Source of the DNA: Planctomycetota bacterium
Lineage (GTDB): Bacteria > Planctomycetota > Phycisphaerae > SM23-33
Direction: 5' to 3'
Assembly (NCBI GenBank): GCA_022705325.1
Contig: JAKJER010000045.1
Coordinates: forward strand, 1-51,199
DNA: 51,199 bases
Shown: one piece after another, positions 35,270 to 44,617 of the stretch
Position numbering within the stretch: the stretch's first letter is position 1
Layout of the letters: each line of letters begins with the position of its first letter
Program-made: the position numbers and the translations under genes
Notes under the pieces: model-generated
The model's input: the letters and a program-made list of their open reading frames with translations, nothing else
Databases searched by the model: none
Told to the model about the DNA's origin: nothing

Positions 35270-38026
35270 TCCCGCCGGCGGGGGCGGCACCAGGCCCGGG
35301 GAAGGCGCCGCCGGGAGACACGGCGCCGCGTTCCCGCTGCCGACGGTGGGTTGTGCCACAAACGGGTCCTGTATCATCGCGTCCTCTGTCGCGGCGTAGA
35401 GGTCCGCCTCTTCGTCCAGGCCCGTCAGGGGCTCGGCTTCGGCGGCAAGTCCTTCGGAGTCGGACAGGAGCGGAGCGGCCGCTCCGGCTGCCTGGCCCGC
35501 CGCGGCCGCGGGGGGAACCTCAAGCTCATTGATGTCTATGGTCGTGTAGTCCCATCGCTTCTGCCGGTCCCACTGCCTCAGCTTGCCAGCCAGCGGGCCG
35601 GACAGCCCCCCGCTGTTGTGCCCGATGCCGATGACGTGGCAGCTCTCGTGCCAGAACAGGTTCATTTGTTTCCAGACGGCCCAGGACGGCGCGTTGATCC
35701 CGTTGCCCCCGCCCACCGGCGCCTTGACCTTCTTGCTCGCCGTCACGTAGATGCGCCGGTTGATGTTGCGGAGGTAGTTGTACGCCTGCTGGGCCGACAC
35801 CTTGCCCTTGCCCGCGATGCGATAGGTGTACCGGTGTTGCCTGATCCAGTGGTAGAACTCCGGAAGCGCCAGCAGCTTCCTCAGATGGTCCTCCTGCTTT
35901 TCGACCAGGTCGATCCCTTCCTTCTTTCGAGAGACCCAGTTGAACCGGAAGTTCACGTTCAGGAACTGGTCGATCTTGTAGATCTGCACCCTCTGTCCGT
36001 TGGGCAGCAGGACGACCTTGTCGGGCGGCTCGGTCTTGAGGAAATTCGCGCCCAGGCCCGGGTTGTTCTTGAGCATCCAGGCGAGCACGGCCGGATGGAT
36101 GCCGCTGTTGGCGTCGTCCACCGAGCGCACCGTGATCGTCGCCGTCGCCTGGGCCGATCCGCCCTGACCGTCGTCGACCTTGTACACGAACCGATCAACC
36201 CCGTTGAAGTTGACGTTCGGCCGATAGGTGAACGAGCCGTTCGCGTTGAGCGTGAGCGTCCCGTGTGCGGGCTGGGTCGCCACGGAGGCGCGCAGCGTGT
36301 CGCCGTCAACGTCCCGATCGTTTCCCAGCACGCCGGCGCCCGAAATCGTGAGCGTCTGGTCTTCGTTCACGGCGAAGCCGTCGCCGACCGCCACCGGGGC
36401 GTCATTGACCGCGCGCACCGTGATCTGCACCGTGGCCACGTTCGAATCCGCTCTGCTGTCGTTGGCCGCGTACGTGAAGCTGTCCGCGCCGTGGAAGTTG
36501 GCGTGAGGCGTATACGCGAACGAACCGTCGGCGGCGAACGTCAGCGTGCCATGGCCCGGCCCCGCCACCACCGAGGCGGTCAGCCTGTCGCCCTCGGCGT
36601 CGCTGTCGTTGCCCAGCACGCCCGGCCCGGCGATTACCAGCGCCGTGTCCTCGTCGGTCGCGTACGCGTCGTCGGCCGCGACCGGCGGGTCGTTCACCGC
36701 GCTGACGACGATCTCGACGGCGGTCTCGGCGGAGTCGGCCTCGCCGTCGTTGGCCCGGTAGGTGAAACCGTCCGTGCCGACGAATCCGGCGTCCGGCGTG
36801 TACGTGAACGAGCCGTCCGGTTCGAGCACGAGCGCGCCATGGGCCGGCGGGGAGGCCGCCGAGGCGGTCAGCGCGTCTCCGTCGGCGTCGCTGTCATTGC
36901 CCAGCACGCCCGGCGCCCGGACAACCAGTGCCGAGTCCTCGTCCACGGCGTACCAGTCTGCCGAGCCCGTCGGCACATGGTTCACACGGGCCAGCACCGC
37001 GTCGTTGGCCTGCCCGTCGCCGGCGAAGTCATAGTTGTATCGCACTCGGAGCAGATGCCCGTTCAGCTCGACCACCTGCCCGTCCGCGAAGTTGGCGAAC
37101 GTTCCGCTGGTGGCGCCCGTCCCGGTGTTGTTGACCAGGGCGAAGACATCGTCCGCGTCGGGGTGGAAGCCCGTGCCGACCGACAGGGCGAGTCTGCCGC
37201 CCAGCACGACCTCGCCGCCCGTGACTCGAAGCTGGTCGACGCTGGAGACGCTCTGAAGCTGGATCTCCAGCGTCCCGCCGTTGAAGGTCGCCCCGGCCGA
37301 AACGGTGAAGGTCCCCAGACCGGCGCCCGGCGCCACCGTGCCGCCGTTGACGGTGAGGCTCCTGGCCCTGCCGCCCCCGGTGAGCAGCCCCGCGTTGACG
37401 ACCACGCCGCTGTTGGCCAGCGAGCCGGTCAGCAGCAGCGTCCCGGCGTTGACGGTCGTCGCGCCCGAGAAGGTGCTTGCCTGGCTGAGCGCCGCCGTTC
37501 CGCTGCCGCTCTTGCTGATCCCGCCCGTCCCGGAGAGCACGTCGGTGAGCTTGAGCATGCGGCTCCCGGTGACCTCGACGGCCGTCGCGCTGCCCGTCAA
37601 GGCCAGCGGCAGGCCGATCGTGCAGTTCGACCCGCTCACGAAATGAATGCCGCCCGCGCCCAGCGTGATCGCGTTGCCGTCGATGTTGAAACCGTCGTAG
37701 CGGACCGTGATCTGCGCGATGGACAGCCCCGACATGTTGTTCCAGTTGTTGCGCTTGTATTTCCCCGCGAAGACCAGGGCGTCGCCGCTGCGGGGCACGC
37801 GGGCCGGCGCCCAGTTGTTCCAGGCGCCCCAGACGTAGTTCTTGCCGTCCCCCCCGTTGCCGTCCCACGTCAGCGTCGACAGCAGCACGCGCTCCTCCAG
37901 CGGCTCGAACGCCGGGTCCGGACCTCTCCCGCGGACGCCGGCCGCCCCGCCCCCGGCGCCTGGCCCCCGACCGATGGCAAAAGCCTCCCCGCCAGACCAG
38001 CCGAGTGATTTCGTCGAGGCATCCAT
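35267..38026 (-). CDS. LEPR-type exported giant with cadherin-like repeats and HExxHxxGxxH motif
   Basis: 919 aa; ATG 38026 with AAAGGAG at ideal spacing. Residues about 40-51 (FEPLEERVLLS) resemble the planctomycete LEPR-XLL export signal. About 52-330 is an autotransporter-type beta-strand region (GTLLLTGSLANSG). Three tandem Ig/cadherin-like modules follow, about 345-640, each with VLGNDxDxDGDxL and SFTYxPxxxFxGxDxFxY. Then a basic, helical region leads to HESCHVIGIGH at residues 793-803, the zinc motif of metzincin peptidases; no clear Met-turn is seen behind it. The tail is Ala/Pro-rich, without PEP-CTERM. Probably a cell-surface adhesin with a peptidase-like module. The stop codon coincides with a MITE end. 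Confidence 0.8.
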   Translation of the reverse strand: MDASTKSLGWSGGEAFAIGRGPGAGGGAAGVRGRGPDPAFEPLEERVLLSTLTWDGNGGDGKNYVWGAWNNWAPARVPRSGDALVFAGKYKRNNWNNMSGLSIAQITVRYDGFNIDGNAITLGAGGIHFVSGSNCTIGLPLALTGSATAVEVTGSRMLKLTDVLSGTGGISKSGSGTAALSQASTFSGATTVNAGTLLLTGSLANSGVVVNAGLLTGGGRARSLTVNGGTVAPGAGLGTFTVSAGATFNGGTLEIQLQSVSSVDQLRVTGGEVVLGGRLALSVGTGFHPDADDVFALVNNTGTGATSGTFANFADGQVVELNGHLLRVRYNYDFAGDGQANDAVLARVNHVPTGSADWYAVDEDSALVVRAPGVLGNDSDADGDALTASAASPPAHGALVLEPDGSFTYTPDAGFVGTDGFTYRANDGEADSAETAVEIVVSAVNDPPVAADDAYATDEDTALVIAGPGVLGNDSDAEGDRLTASVVAGPGHGTLTFAADGSFAYTPHANFHGADSFTYAANDSRADSNVATVQITVRAVNDAPVAVGDGFAVNEDQTLTISGAGVLGNDRDVDGDTLRASVATQPAHGTLTLNANGSFTYRPNVNFNGVDRFVYKVDDGQGGSAQATATITVRSVDDANSGIHPAVLAWMLKNNPGLGANFLKTEPPDKVVLLPNGQRVQIYKIDQFLNVNFRFNWVSRKKEGIDLVEKQEDHLRKLLALPEFYHWIRQHRYTYRIAGKGKVSAQQAYNYLRNINRRIYVTASKKVKAPVGGGNGINAPSWAVWKQMNLFWHESCHVIGIGHNSGGLSGPLAGKLRQWDRQKRWDYTTIDINELEVPPAAAAGQAAGAAAPLLSDSEGLAAEAEPLTGLDEEADLYAATEDAMIQDPFVAQPTVGSGNAAPCLPAAPSPGLVPPPPAG

Positions 38027-38260
38027 GGCCGACTCCTTTCCGGTCCGTCAATGCGGGCCGTGCCAGCGTGGGGCAACCAGAACCTGAGCGTGCGACCGAT
38101 TCGATTGGACGCGCCCGGCGTACGGCGCCGAACGCCTTCTTTGCTGTTGAATGGTGACCCGGACAGGCGGGCCGCAGGTATTGTGCATCCCCGGGGCGAG
38201 CGCCGTCAACGACGTTTTGTCACACCCGCCTGATTTTGCAGCCCCCCCCCGGCGCCGCGC
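38027..38260. other. Intergenic region upstream of the LEPR gene
   Basis: Nothing but the leader of the LEPR gene is recognisable here. A sequence similar to a -24 element (TGGCACG on the minus strand near 38065) lacks a -12 element at the right distance. Confidence 0.4.
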
Positions 38261-39358
38261 CTACTTCGTCTTGTCTTTCGCCCCGCGCAGGTCCGCCGGA
38301 ATCGCCGGATCGCGGGGAACGCCCCGCCCCACCTGGTCGACCGGATGGGTGAAGAGGTACCGCCACACCTCCTCGTGGACGAACTTCCCCGACGCATCCT
38401 TGACCGCCGCCCCGCCCGGAACCACGCTGCTGTGAGCGCGGCGGGCGTCGCCCTTGACATTGGCCTCCGTGATCAGCCGCCTGGTGTCGCCGTACGGCGG
38501 GGCGGACCGGTCCACGTTCACGATCGGCCCGAAGCGATGCAGGCCCAGCAATTCCCACGAGCGGTCGTAGTGGTGGCCCGTCCAGCCGCCGTCCAGGACG
38601 TGGCTGAACGCGAAGAACCGCTCGGCCGGCGTGGCCGAGGGCAGCGCCTGCCAGGTCTCGAACTGGTCGCGCGGCCCGCAGAACATGACCACGCGGGCCA
38701 CCCGCTGATGCTTGGCGAACCGCGCCGCCGTCGTCGAACCGTGCGAACTGCCCGCCACGATCACCCGCTCCCAGCGCAGCGAGCGACCGTCGTCGCTCAG
38801 GAAGTGATCCCACCGCCCCGGCGGGTTCGCCTTCGTCAGCCACTTCACCAGTTGCAGCGCGCGCTCGGCCATGCCGTCCGGCTTGGGGATGTCCACCGCC
38901 TCGCTGACGTCCTCGCCCGTGGCCGCCTCCAGGCGGATCCTGCCCAGGAACTTGTCGTCGCCCGGCGGGGCGGCGTTGCCGAACCGGCTGAACCAGCCGT
39001 TGGCGTAATGGACCCGGATGGCGTGCAGGCCGTACCCGTTGACCCGCTCGAAGAGCGGCGCGCTGTACCCCATCAACCAGATCACCAGCCTGCCCCGCGC
39101 CGCGACCCGCGTGTCCACCGACGCGTGCTCCACGTCCGCCGCCTTGCCGTCCTTCTCCAGCAGGAAACCGATCTCCGGATGCGCCCGCCCCCGCGGGTCG
39201 ATCTCGCTCGCCCGAGCCGTCAACTCGTACCGCTGCGGGTGGGGATCGCGAAAACTCAACTCTCCGTCGCCCCCCCGCGCCGCCCCTGCCCAGAGGCTCA
39301 GACCTGACGCAATCGCCAGGACCGGGACGAAGCTCTTCCATGCATGTTTGCTCACCAT
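38261..39358 (-). CDS. Exported alpha/beta hydrolase
   Basis: 365 aa from ATG 39358, overlapping the upstream stop as ATGGTGA. Signal peptide residues 1-29. The nucleophile elbow is G203-S-S205-H-G207 (VIVAGSSHGSTTAARFA), preceded by a strand and an acid region (FCGPRDQFETW). The order of elements resembles the BPSS1187-type alpha/beta hydrolases, which are poorly characterised. The catalytic His may be in SHVLDGGWTGHHYD. Translationally coupled to the transglutaminase-esterase gene, which suggests a joint task, probably ester cleavage outside the cytoplasm. Confidence 0.75.
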   Translation of the reverse strand: MVSKHAWKSFVPVLAIASGLSLWAGAARGGDGELSFRDPHPQRYELTARASEIDPRGRAHPEIGFLLEKDGKAADVEHASVDTRVAARGRLVIWLMGYSAPLFERVNGYGLHAIRVHYANGWFSRFGNAAPPGDDKFLGRIRLEAATGEDVSEAVDIPKPDGMAERALQLVKWLTKANPPGRWDHFLSDDGRSLRWERVIVAGSSHGSTTAARFAKHQRVARVVMFCGPRDQFETWQALPSATPAERFFAFSHVLDGGWTGHHYDRSWELLGLHRFGPIVNVDRSAPPYGDTRRLITEANVKGDARRAHSSVVPGGAAVKDASGKFVHEEVWRYLFTHPVDQVGRGVPRDPAIPADLRGAKDKTK

Positions 39359-41619
39359 TGCAGGTCCACCTCTCCGCTGGCCGCGCTGGCGGGGTCGGGC
39401 CGGTCCTCGAGGCTCCGCACGATGACGCCCGCCTGACGCGCCACCAGGCCCTCGAACAGCGTCTTGCCGTCTTTGGTCACTGTCACCGGACGGTCCAGGT
39501 CCAGCAGGTCGTCGCTCAGGCGAAGCCGCAGCCGCCTGAGCCCGTCCGCCTCGATGCGAACGGTCTGGCCCTCGACGACGGCCTTCACCGTCTGGCCGAC
39601 CTTCGCCTCGCCGCGGGACACCGCCAGCCAGTAGAACCGCTCGCCGAGCACGTCGTCCTGGCGCCACACCACCGTTCTGGGCCACGCCTGGCGGACGTGG
39701 GCGGCCATCAGGGGCAGGGCCTCGGCGTCCTTGCGGTTCATCCAGTGGCCCAGGCCCGGGTAGACGAACGTGCGGTGGACGTAGCCGGCCGGGTCGGCCT
39801 TTCGCAACTCGTCGAGTTTGAGCCCCCACTCGGCCACCACCTTGTTGCGGTTGTACGCCCCGTCCTCTCCGCCGACGAAGGCGAAGAAAGGCAGGTTCCG
39901 CAGGCCCAGCGGCGAGGCCTCGTTCGGGTGCCCCGCCATCATGGCCGCCGCCGCCCAGCGGTCGGCCATCCGAGGGGCCAACTGGAACACCCCGTCGCCC
40001 CCGGCGGAGTAGCCCATCAGGTACACCCGGTTGGGATCGACCCCGGCCAGGACCACGTAGTCCGCGATGAGCCGGTCGAACAACGCGTCGATGTGCGCCT
40101 GGTGCCAAAGATTCCACGTGTCGGTCGGCCCGCGCGGGGCGACGTAGATGCCCTCGCCGGGCTGGTACAGGCGGATCTGGTTGTGCCACTGCTGGTCGTT
40201 CACCGCCGCCGGCGCCCCGCCCCCGCCGTGCAGCGAGATCCACAGGCTCGCCCCGCCGGCCGGCGCCTTTCCGAACCGCCGCTCCAGCCACTTGAGCTTC
40301 TTGTCGCCGATCGTGATGCAGCGGGCCTCGAACTCCGCCTTGCGCTGGGCGCCCAGCGTCGCCTTCACGTCCGCCCAGAGCAGATCGCGCACGCGCGGGG
40401 CCTCGGCCTTCGTGAGCTTCCGCTCCGGCGCCGGCCCGCGCCGCTCCGCCGGACGCTCCAGCCACTGCTCCACCGCCCGCACGCCCGCCGGGACGGCCGA
40501 CAACTCCTCCCAGGCCAGGTCCAGCGTCCGCTGCTCGCCCTTCTTCAGGGTCACCGCCAGCTCCCGCAGGTCCTGCCCCACTCGCACGCGAAGGTGGCAC
40601 GCCGCGCCCGCCGGCACGTCCAGCGCGGGCATGTCGTTCAGGTCCGCCCGCCCGGCACGGGTCTGCCCGGCCGCCAGCACGCGACCGCCGGCGTCTCGCA
40701 GTTCCAGTTCCCCCACCGCGCGCTCGCCCTTGGCCCGCAGACGCACGAACAGCCGAGTCGAGTCCGCCTCGGCCTTGCGGTAGCGGTCGGTCACGTCCAC
40801 GGCCGCCACCGACTTGTCCTGCGGCGCCCAGGCCAGCGGAAAGTGGCGCCCCGTCGCCTTCCAACTGGTGGCGAAGATGGCGTGCTCCCACGGCTGGCTG
40901 CGGGCCTGCGCGGCGTCGTTGACGAACCACGCCCGGTCCAGCCCCTTCGCATCGTACTCGTCGGCCCCCATGAAGTGCCATTGCCCGTCCCAGACCTCGA
41001 CCCACGTGTGGTTGCCCGGCTTAGTCGTCCAGCAGGCCGTGCCCGCCACGCGGGCCGGCACGCCCACCGCCCGGCAGGCGTCCGCCAGCAGGATCGACAG
41101 CCCCGTGCAACTCGCCTTGCCCTGCTCGATGGACTCCTTGGGGCTCTGGTTGGGCCGCTTGCGGGACGTGTTGTAGTGCACCTTCACCTTCTTGAACAGC
41201 TCGCGGTTCAGGGCCTGCGCCGCCTCCGACGCGCTGCGACAGCCGCGGACAATCGGCTCGCCAAGCTCCAGCAATTTCGCCCGCCAGGGGTCGCGAGGTT
41301 CATCGAGCACCGCGTAGGGCAGGACGTCGTTGAGGAAGATCTCCTCCGGCACGCTCGCCGCCCAAGCGAACCGTTTGCGCGCCTCCAGCGCCAGGCGCAG
41401 GTTCTCCAGGAGGAACTCCGCGCTCAGCGCCTTGCGGTCGGCCTGCGGCATGCCCGCGATCAGGAACTCCGCCGCCTTCGCCCCCGCCGCCCCGTGCCGC
41501 TGCCGGGCCTGGGACTGGAAGGCCTTCATGGCGTCCTCCTCCCCCGAGGCCGCCCCCACGACCAGGGCCAGCACAATGCTCGACATCGCGGCTGCCATCC
41601 GTCTTACCGATGCACTCAT
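39352..41619 (-). CDS. Exported transglutaminase-like / esterase fusion
   Basis: 755 aa from ATG 41619 (GAGGAAG before it; a GTG 6 nt upstream is possible). Signal peptide residues 1-25. Domain 1 (about 90-225) is transglutaminase-like: C171 in GKASCTGLSILLADACRAVGV, H204 in GNHTWVEVW and D220 in FMGADEYD. A beta-rich middle (about 275-375) is followed by an alpha/beta hydrolase: oxyanion HGGGG at 464-468, nucleophile S538 in GYSAGG, and an Asp/His pair in GGEDGAYN and GLGHWMN. This combination of a cysteine protease-like fold and an esterase in one chain is uncommon. Possibly releases feruloyl or peptide-linked groups from polymers; this is inference. Confidence 0.78.
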   Translation of the reverse strand: MSASVRRMAAAMSSIVLALVVGAASGEEDAMKAFQSQARQRHGAAGAKAAEFLIAGMPQADRKALSAEFLLENLRLALEARKRFAWAASVPEEIFLNDVLPYAVLDEPRDPWRAKLLELGEPIVRGCRSASEAAQALNRELFKKVKVHYNTSRKRPNQSPKESIEQGKASCTGLSILLADACRAVGVPARVAGTACWTTKPGNHTWVEVWDGQWHFMGADEYDAKGLDRAWFVNDAAQARSQPWEHAIFATSWKATGRHFPLAWAPQDKSVAAVDVTDRYRKAEADSTRLFVRLRAKGERAVGELELRDAGGRVLAAGQTRAGRADLNDMPALDVPAGAACHLRVRVGQDLRELAVTLKKGEQRTLDLAWEELSAVPAGVRAVEQWLERPAERRGPAPERKLTKAEAPRVRDLLWADVKATLGAQRKAEFEARCITIGDKKLKWLERRFGKAPAGGASLWISLHGGGGAPAAVNDQQWHNQIRLYQPGEGIYVAPRGPTDTWNLWHQAHIDALFDRLIADYVVLAGVDPNRVYLMGYSAGGDGVFQLAPRMADRWAAAAMMAGHPNEASPLGLRNLPFFAFVGGEDGAYNRNKVVAEWGLKLDELRKADPAGYVHRTFVYPGLGHWMNRKDAEALPLMAAHVRQAWPRTVVWRQDDVLGERFYWLAVSRGEAKVGQTVKAVVEGQTVRIEADGLRRLRLRLSDDLLDLDRPVTVTKDGKTLFEGLVARQAGVIVRSLEDRPDPASAASGEVDLQW

Positions 41620-41891
41620 CTTCACTTCCTCATCCCGAAATACGGTGCGCGGGACATTCCCTCCAGCTTACGAGAACCCCCCCGGGATTGCCAGCGCCCG
41701 GCGCGCCGTCGTCGCCGGGGGCGCGGGCCCCGGTCCGCGGCGTCTCGGATGCAAGGCGCGCGCGGGCGGTGCGTTTCAACAGGCGTGGGCGGACAGCGCC
41801 CGTTTTGAACCAGCGCGGCGAGGACGGCTTGACCCGCGAGAGAACCTTGCGGGGACAGCGTTTTCGTCGACAACACTTGCCGGAGCCAACC

Positions 41892-43673
41892 ATGCCAAGT
41901 CTCGCTTCTCGCGTGCGGATGCTGTGCCTGGTAGTCCTGTTGACCGCCGCCGTCCCGCCGGCCGCCGCCCAGCAGGCGGGCGAACTGCGGGCGGTCCATC
42001 GGGCCGGGCAGACGCTGTTGACGTGGACGGAAGTCCCCGCGGCCCGCGCGAGCGACGAGCCGACCGTCGCCGACGTCAAGCGTCTCGCCCAGGACCTGGC
42101 CAGGCAGCGCATCCGCTACCGCCTCTACCGCAGCGACAAGCCCATCCGCACGCTCGACGGCCTGGAATGCGTCGCCGAGGTCTCCCCCCTCAGCGGGTGG
42201 AACATCGAGTACTACGGCGACCCCAAGCCGCAGCAGAAGGCCCTGCGATACGTCATCGAGGAAGGCAAACCCCCGCTGGGGCCCAACGTCGCCGTCTGGG
42301 CCCACAACCCCGCCACGGCGGGCAGGGCCTGGTACGCCGTCACCGCCTGCCGGGGCGACCAGGAAGACAAGAGCCTGGACGCCGCCAACGTGCTCCGCCA
42401 GCCGGTCGATGAGACCGTCGGTCTGGGCCTGCCCGTCCTCCAGCGAGTCGAGAAGCCCAAGAGCTTCAACTACGTCGACAACCCCACGCTGCACTACTAC
42501 GTCCGCTGGGAGCCCGCCTCGCACTGCGGCCAGCCGGGCAGGCCTTACGATTACCTCGTCGCGATCCCTCCCAGGCTCGCCAAGCCCGCCGCCGTCGGCA
42601 TCCACCTGCATTGCTGGGGCGGCAACCTCAACAGCGGCTATGGCTGGTGGTACAACGCCGAGAAAGGCGCGATCCTGCTCGCCTCCAACCAGGTCCCCTA
42701 CGACTGGTGGACGGGCTACCACGAGAAGTACTTCCAACGGCGGCGCAGCAAAGAGACCTGGAGCGACGGCGTCGTCCGCCCGTACACGCAACGGCGGATG
42801 ATGGCGTTCCTGGACTTCGTCGCCAGCCGCTGGGAGGTGGACCTGTCGCGGACGTTCGCCGCGGGCAGTTCGATGGGCGGATCCGGCTCGCCCATGCTCG
42901 CCATCCGCAATGGCGGCCGGATCGCCTGGGCTGTCTCGTGGGTGGGCGTGCACGTCCCCGCCCACTCGCCGCATTTCAAGGGTTCCTACGCCCAGGTCTA
43001 CGGCGAGCCGGAATGGGGCGTGAAGTTCGAGGACGGCGTGAGCGCCTGGGACCACTACGACGACGCGAAGTACCTCCGCAGCCACCCGCGCGACGAGGTC
43101 GGCCTGATCACCTTCTCCAACGGCAAGAATGACTCCGGCATCGGCTGGCCGCAGGCGATGGAGTTCCTGCGGGCGTTGCAGGAGACGCACCGCCCGTTCG
43201 TCTTCGTCTGGGGCCAGTCCGGCCACGGGCAGCGGGCGACGATGCCCGTGACGCTGGGCGAACGCGTGATGGAACTGGACTTGCGGACGGACCGCTCGCT
43301 GCCGGCGTTCAACGGGTGCAGCCTCGACGACGACCCCGGCGACGGCCGGCCGGACCGGGGCGACGCCAAGGGCCAGATCAACCTCTTCCTGGCCTGGAAA
43401 ACCGACGACGCCGTGGACGCGGACGGGCGATGGGAGATGACCGTCTACCTGATCGACAAGTCGCCCAGGGGCGAGTGCACGGTGGACGTGACCCCGCGTC
43501 GCTGCCAGCGGTTCAAAGGCGAGCCCGGGCAGGCGTTCGTCTGGACCAACACCGTCGACGGTGGGCAGGTGCAGACGGGGACCGCCCTGGCCGACCAGTG
43601 GGGCCTGGTCACGCTCAAGGGAGTGAAGCTGTCCCGCTCGCCCTGCCGGCTGGCGATCCGGCGGAAGCCGTAA
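41892..43673 (+). CDS. Exported alpha/beta hydrolase (esterase-like)
   Basis: 593 aa from ATG 41892, with CGGAG before it. Signal peptide residues 1-27. The N-terminal part (about 30-190) has fibronectin-like strands (TLLTWTEVPAARA). The hydrolase core has a GSSMGG elbow with S327, an acid in NGKNDSGIG and a His in WGQSGHGQRA. The oxyanion region reads HLHCWGGNLNSGYGWW. The C-terminal 130 residues form a beta domain. It runs divergently from the transglutaminase-esterase gene and is the third secreted esterase-type gene here, suggesting a polymer-degrading cluster. Confidence 0.75.
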   Translation: MPSLASRVRMLCLVVLLTAAVPPAAAQQAGELRAVHRAGQTLLTWTEVPAARASDEPTVADVKRLAQDLARQRIRYRLYRSDKPIRTLDGLECVAEVSPLSGWNIEYYGDPKPQQKALRYVIEEGKPPLGPNVAVWAHNPATAGRAWYAVTACRGDQEDKSLDAANVLRQPVDETVGLGLPVLQRVEKPKSFNYVDNPTLHYYVRWEPASHCGQPGRPYDYLVAIPPRLAKPAAVGIHLHCWGGNLNSGYGWWYNAEKGAILLASNQVPYDWWTGYHEKYFQRRRSKETWSDGVVRPYTQRRMMAFLDFVASRWEVDLSRTFAAGSSMGGSGSPMLAIRNGGRIAWAVSWVGVHVPAHSPHFKGSYAQVYGEPEWGVKFEDGVSAWDHYDDAKYLRSHPRDEVGLITFSNGKNDSGIGWPQAMEFLRALQETHRPFVFVWGQSGHGQRATMPVTLGERVMELDLRTDRSLPAFNGCSLDDDPGDGRPDRGDAKGQINLFLAWKTDDAVDADGRWEMTVYLIDKSPRGECTVDVTPRRCQRFKGEPGQAFVWTNTVDGGQVQTGTALADQWGLVTLKGVKLSRSPCRLAIRRKP

Positions 43674-43702
43674 GAGAAGAAGAAGAGAAGTTCCAACAGT
43701 GG

Positions 43703-43857
43703 AATGTTCAATTCTCAATTCTTAAGGAGAACTCTCAACGGGCAATGTTCAACGGAATCCAGCCGCGCAGTAACTGATCGCCTTGGGGAACCCTCGTTTG
43801 CCCTTGATCATCGGTCCTTCCGCTGATCATTGAACCTTGACCATTCCCCTGTTGAGT
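43703..43857. repeat. Heptad-repeat hairpin element
   Basis: Left: AATGTTC, AATTCTC, AATTCTT, then after a 1-nt slip AACTCTC, AACGGGC, AATGTTC, AACGGAA (43703-43757). Right: CTGATCA, TTGAACC, TTGACCA, TTCCCCT (43823-43850) and on, an approximate reverse complement. It fills the gap between two convergent genes; no gene is seen in 43674-43872. Confidence 0.75.
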
Positions 43858-43872
43858 ATTCTCTCTTGCCGT

Positions 43873-44595
43873 CTACCTCAGCGCCCGCTCCAGCAGGTGC
43901 TTCATGTCGGCCGTCGCCTGGCGCAGGCCGGTGAAGACCGCCCGCGAGATGATCGAGTGCCCGATGTTGAACTCGGTGAAGCCCGCCATAGCCGCCACCG
44001 GGTGGACGTTCTGATAGGTCAGTCCGTGCCCGGCGTGGACGACCAGTCCCACTTCGAGGGCCAGGCCCAGGCCGTCGCGGATGCTCGCCAGGGCCGGCTC
44101 GACCGCCTCGGCGCGGGCGTTGGCGTAGGTGCCGGTGTGGATCTCGATGGCCTCGCAGCGCAGCTCGCTGGAGGTGCGGATCTGCTCTTCCTGGGGGTCG
44201 ATGAACGCGCTGACGACGATGCCCGCGCCGTGGAGGCGGCGGACGACCTCGCCCATCCGGACGCTGTGGGCCACCACGTCCAGCCCGCCCTCGGTGGTGA
44301 TCTCCTGGCGGTTCTCGGGCACGAGCGTGGCCTGGTCGGGCCTCAGGTCCAGGGCGATCTGCACGATCTCCTCGTCCAGCGACATCTCCATGTTGAGCTT
44401 GCAGCGGACGGTCTCGCGCAGCAGCCTCGCGTCGCGGTCGTTGATGTGGCGGCGGTCCTTGCGCAGGTGGAAGGTGATGCAGTCGGCCCCGCCGAGGACC
44501 GCCTCGGCCGCCGCCCACACCGGGTCCGGCTCGACGGTCCGCCGGGCCTGGCGGATGGTGGCCACGTGGTCGATATTGACGCCAAGTCCTGCCAT
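43873..44595 (-). CDS. pdxJ: Pyridoxine 5'-phosphate synthase PdxJ
   Basis: 240 aa, normal size. Condenses 1-deoxyxylulose 5-phosphate with 3-amino-2-oxopropyl phosphate in the DXP-dependent vitamin B6 route. Family blocks: LGVNIDHVATIRQARRT at the start, GADCITFHLRKDRRHINDRD, NMEMSLDEEI, TLVPENRQEITTEGGLDV, VSAFIDPQEEQI, EIHTGTYANA, VHAGHGLTYQNV and EFNIGHSIISRAVFTGL. Starts 22 nt after araD and is probably in the same transcript. Other B6 genes are not in the window. Confidence 0.96.
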   Translation of the reverse strand: MAGLGVNIDHVATIRQARRTVEPDPVWAAAEAVLGGADCITFHLRKDRRHINDRDARLLRETVRCKLNMEMSLDEEIVQIALDLRPDQATLVPENRQEITTEGGLDVVAHSVRMGEVVRRLHGAGIVVSAFIDPQEEQIRTSSELRCEAIEIHTGTYANARAEAVEPALASIRDGLGLALEVGLVVHAGHGLTYQNVHPVAAMAGFTEFNIGHSIISRAVFTGLRQATADMKHLLERALR

Positions 44596-44617
44596 GTTCG
44601 CGTGTCCTTTCGCACGT

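Noticed and set aside
38050..38065. Sigma-54-like sequence before the LEPR gene (TGGCACGGCCCGCATT on the minus strand)
   Set aside because: The -24 half is good, but GC of the -12 half is two bases too close and TT is missing.
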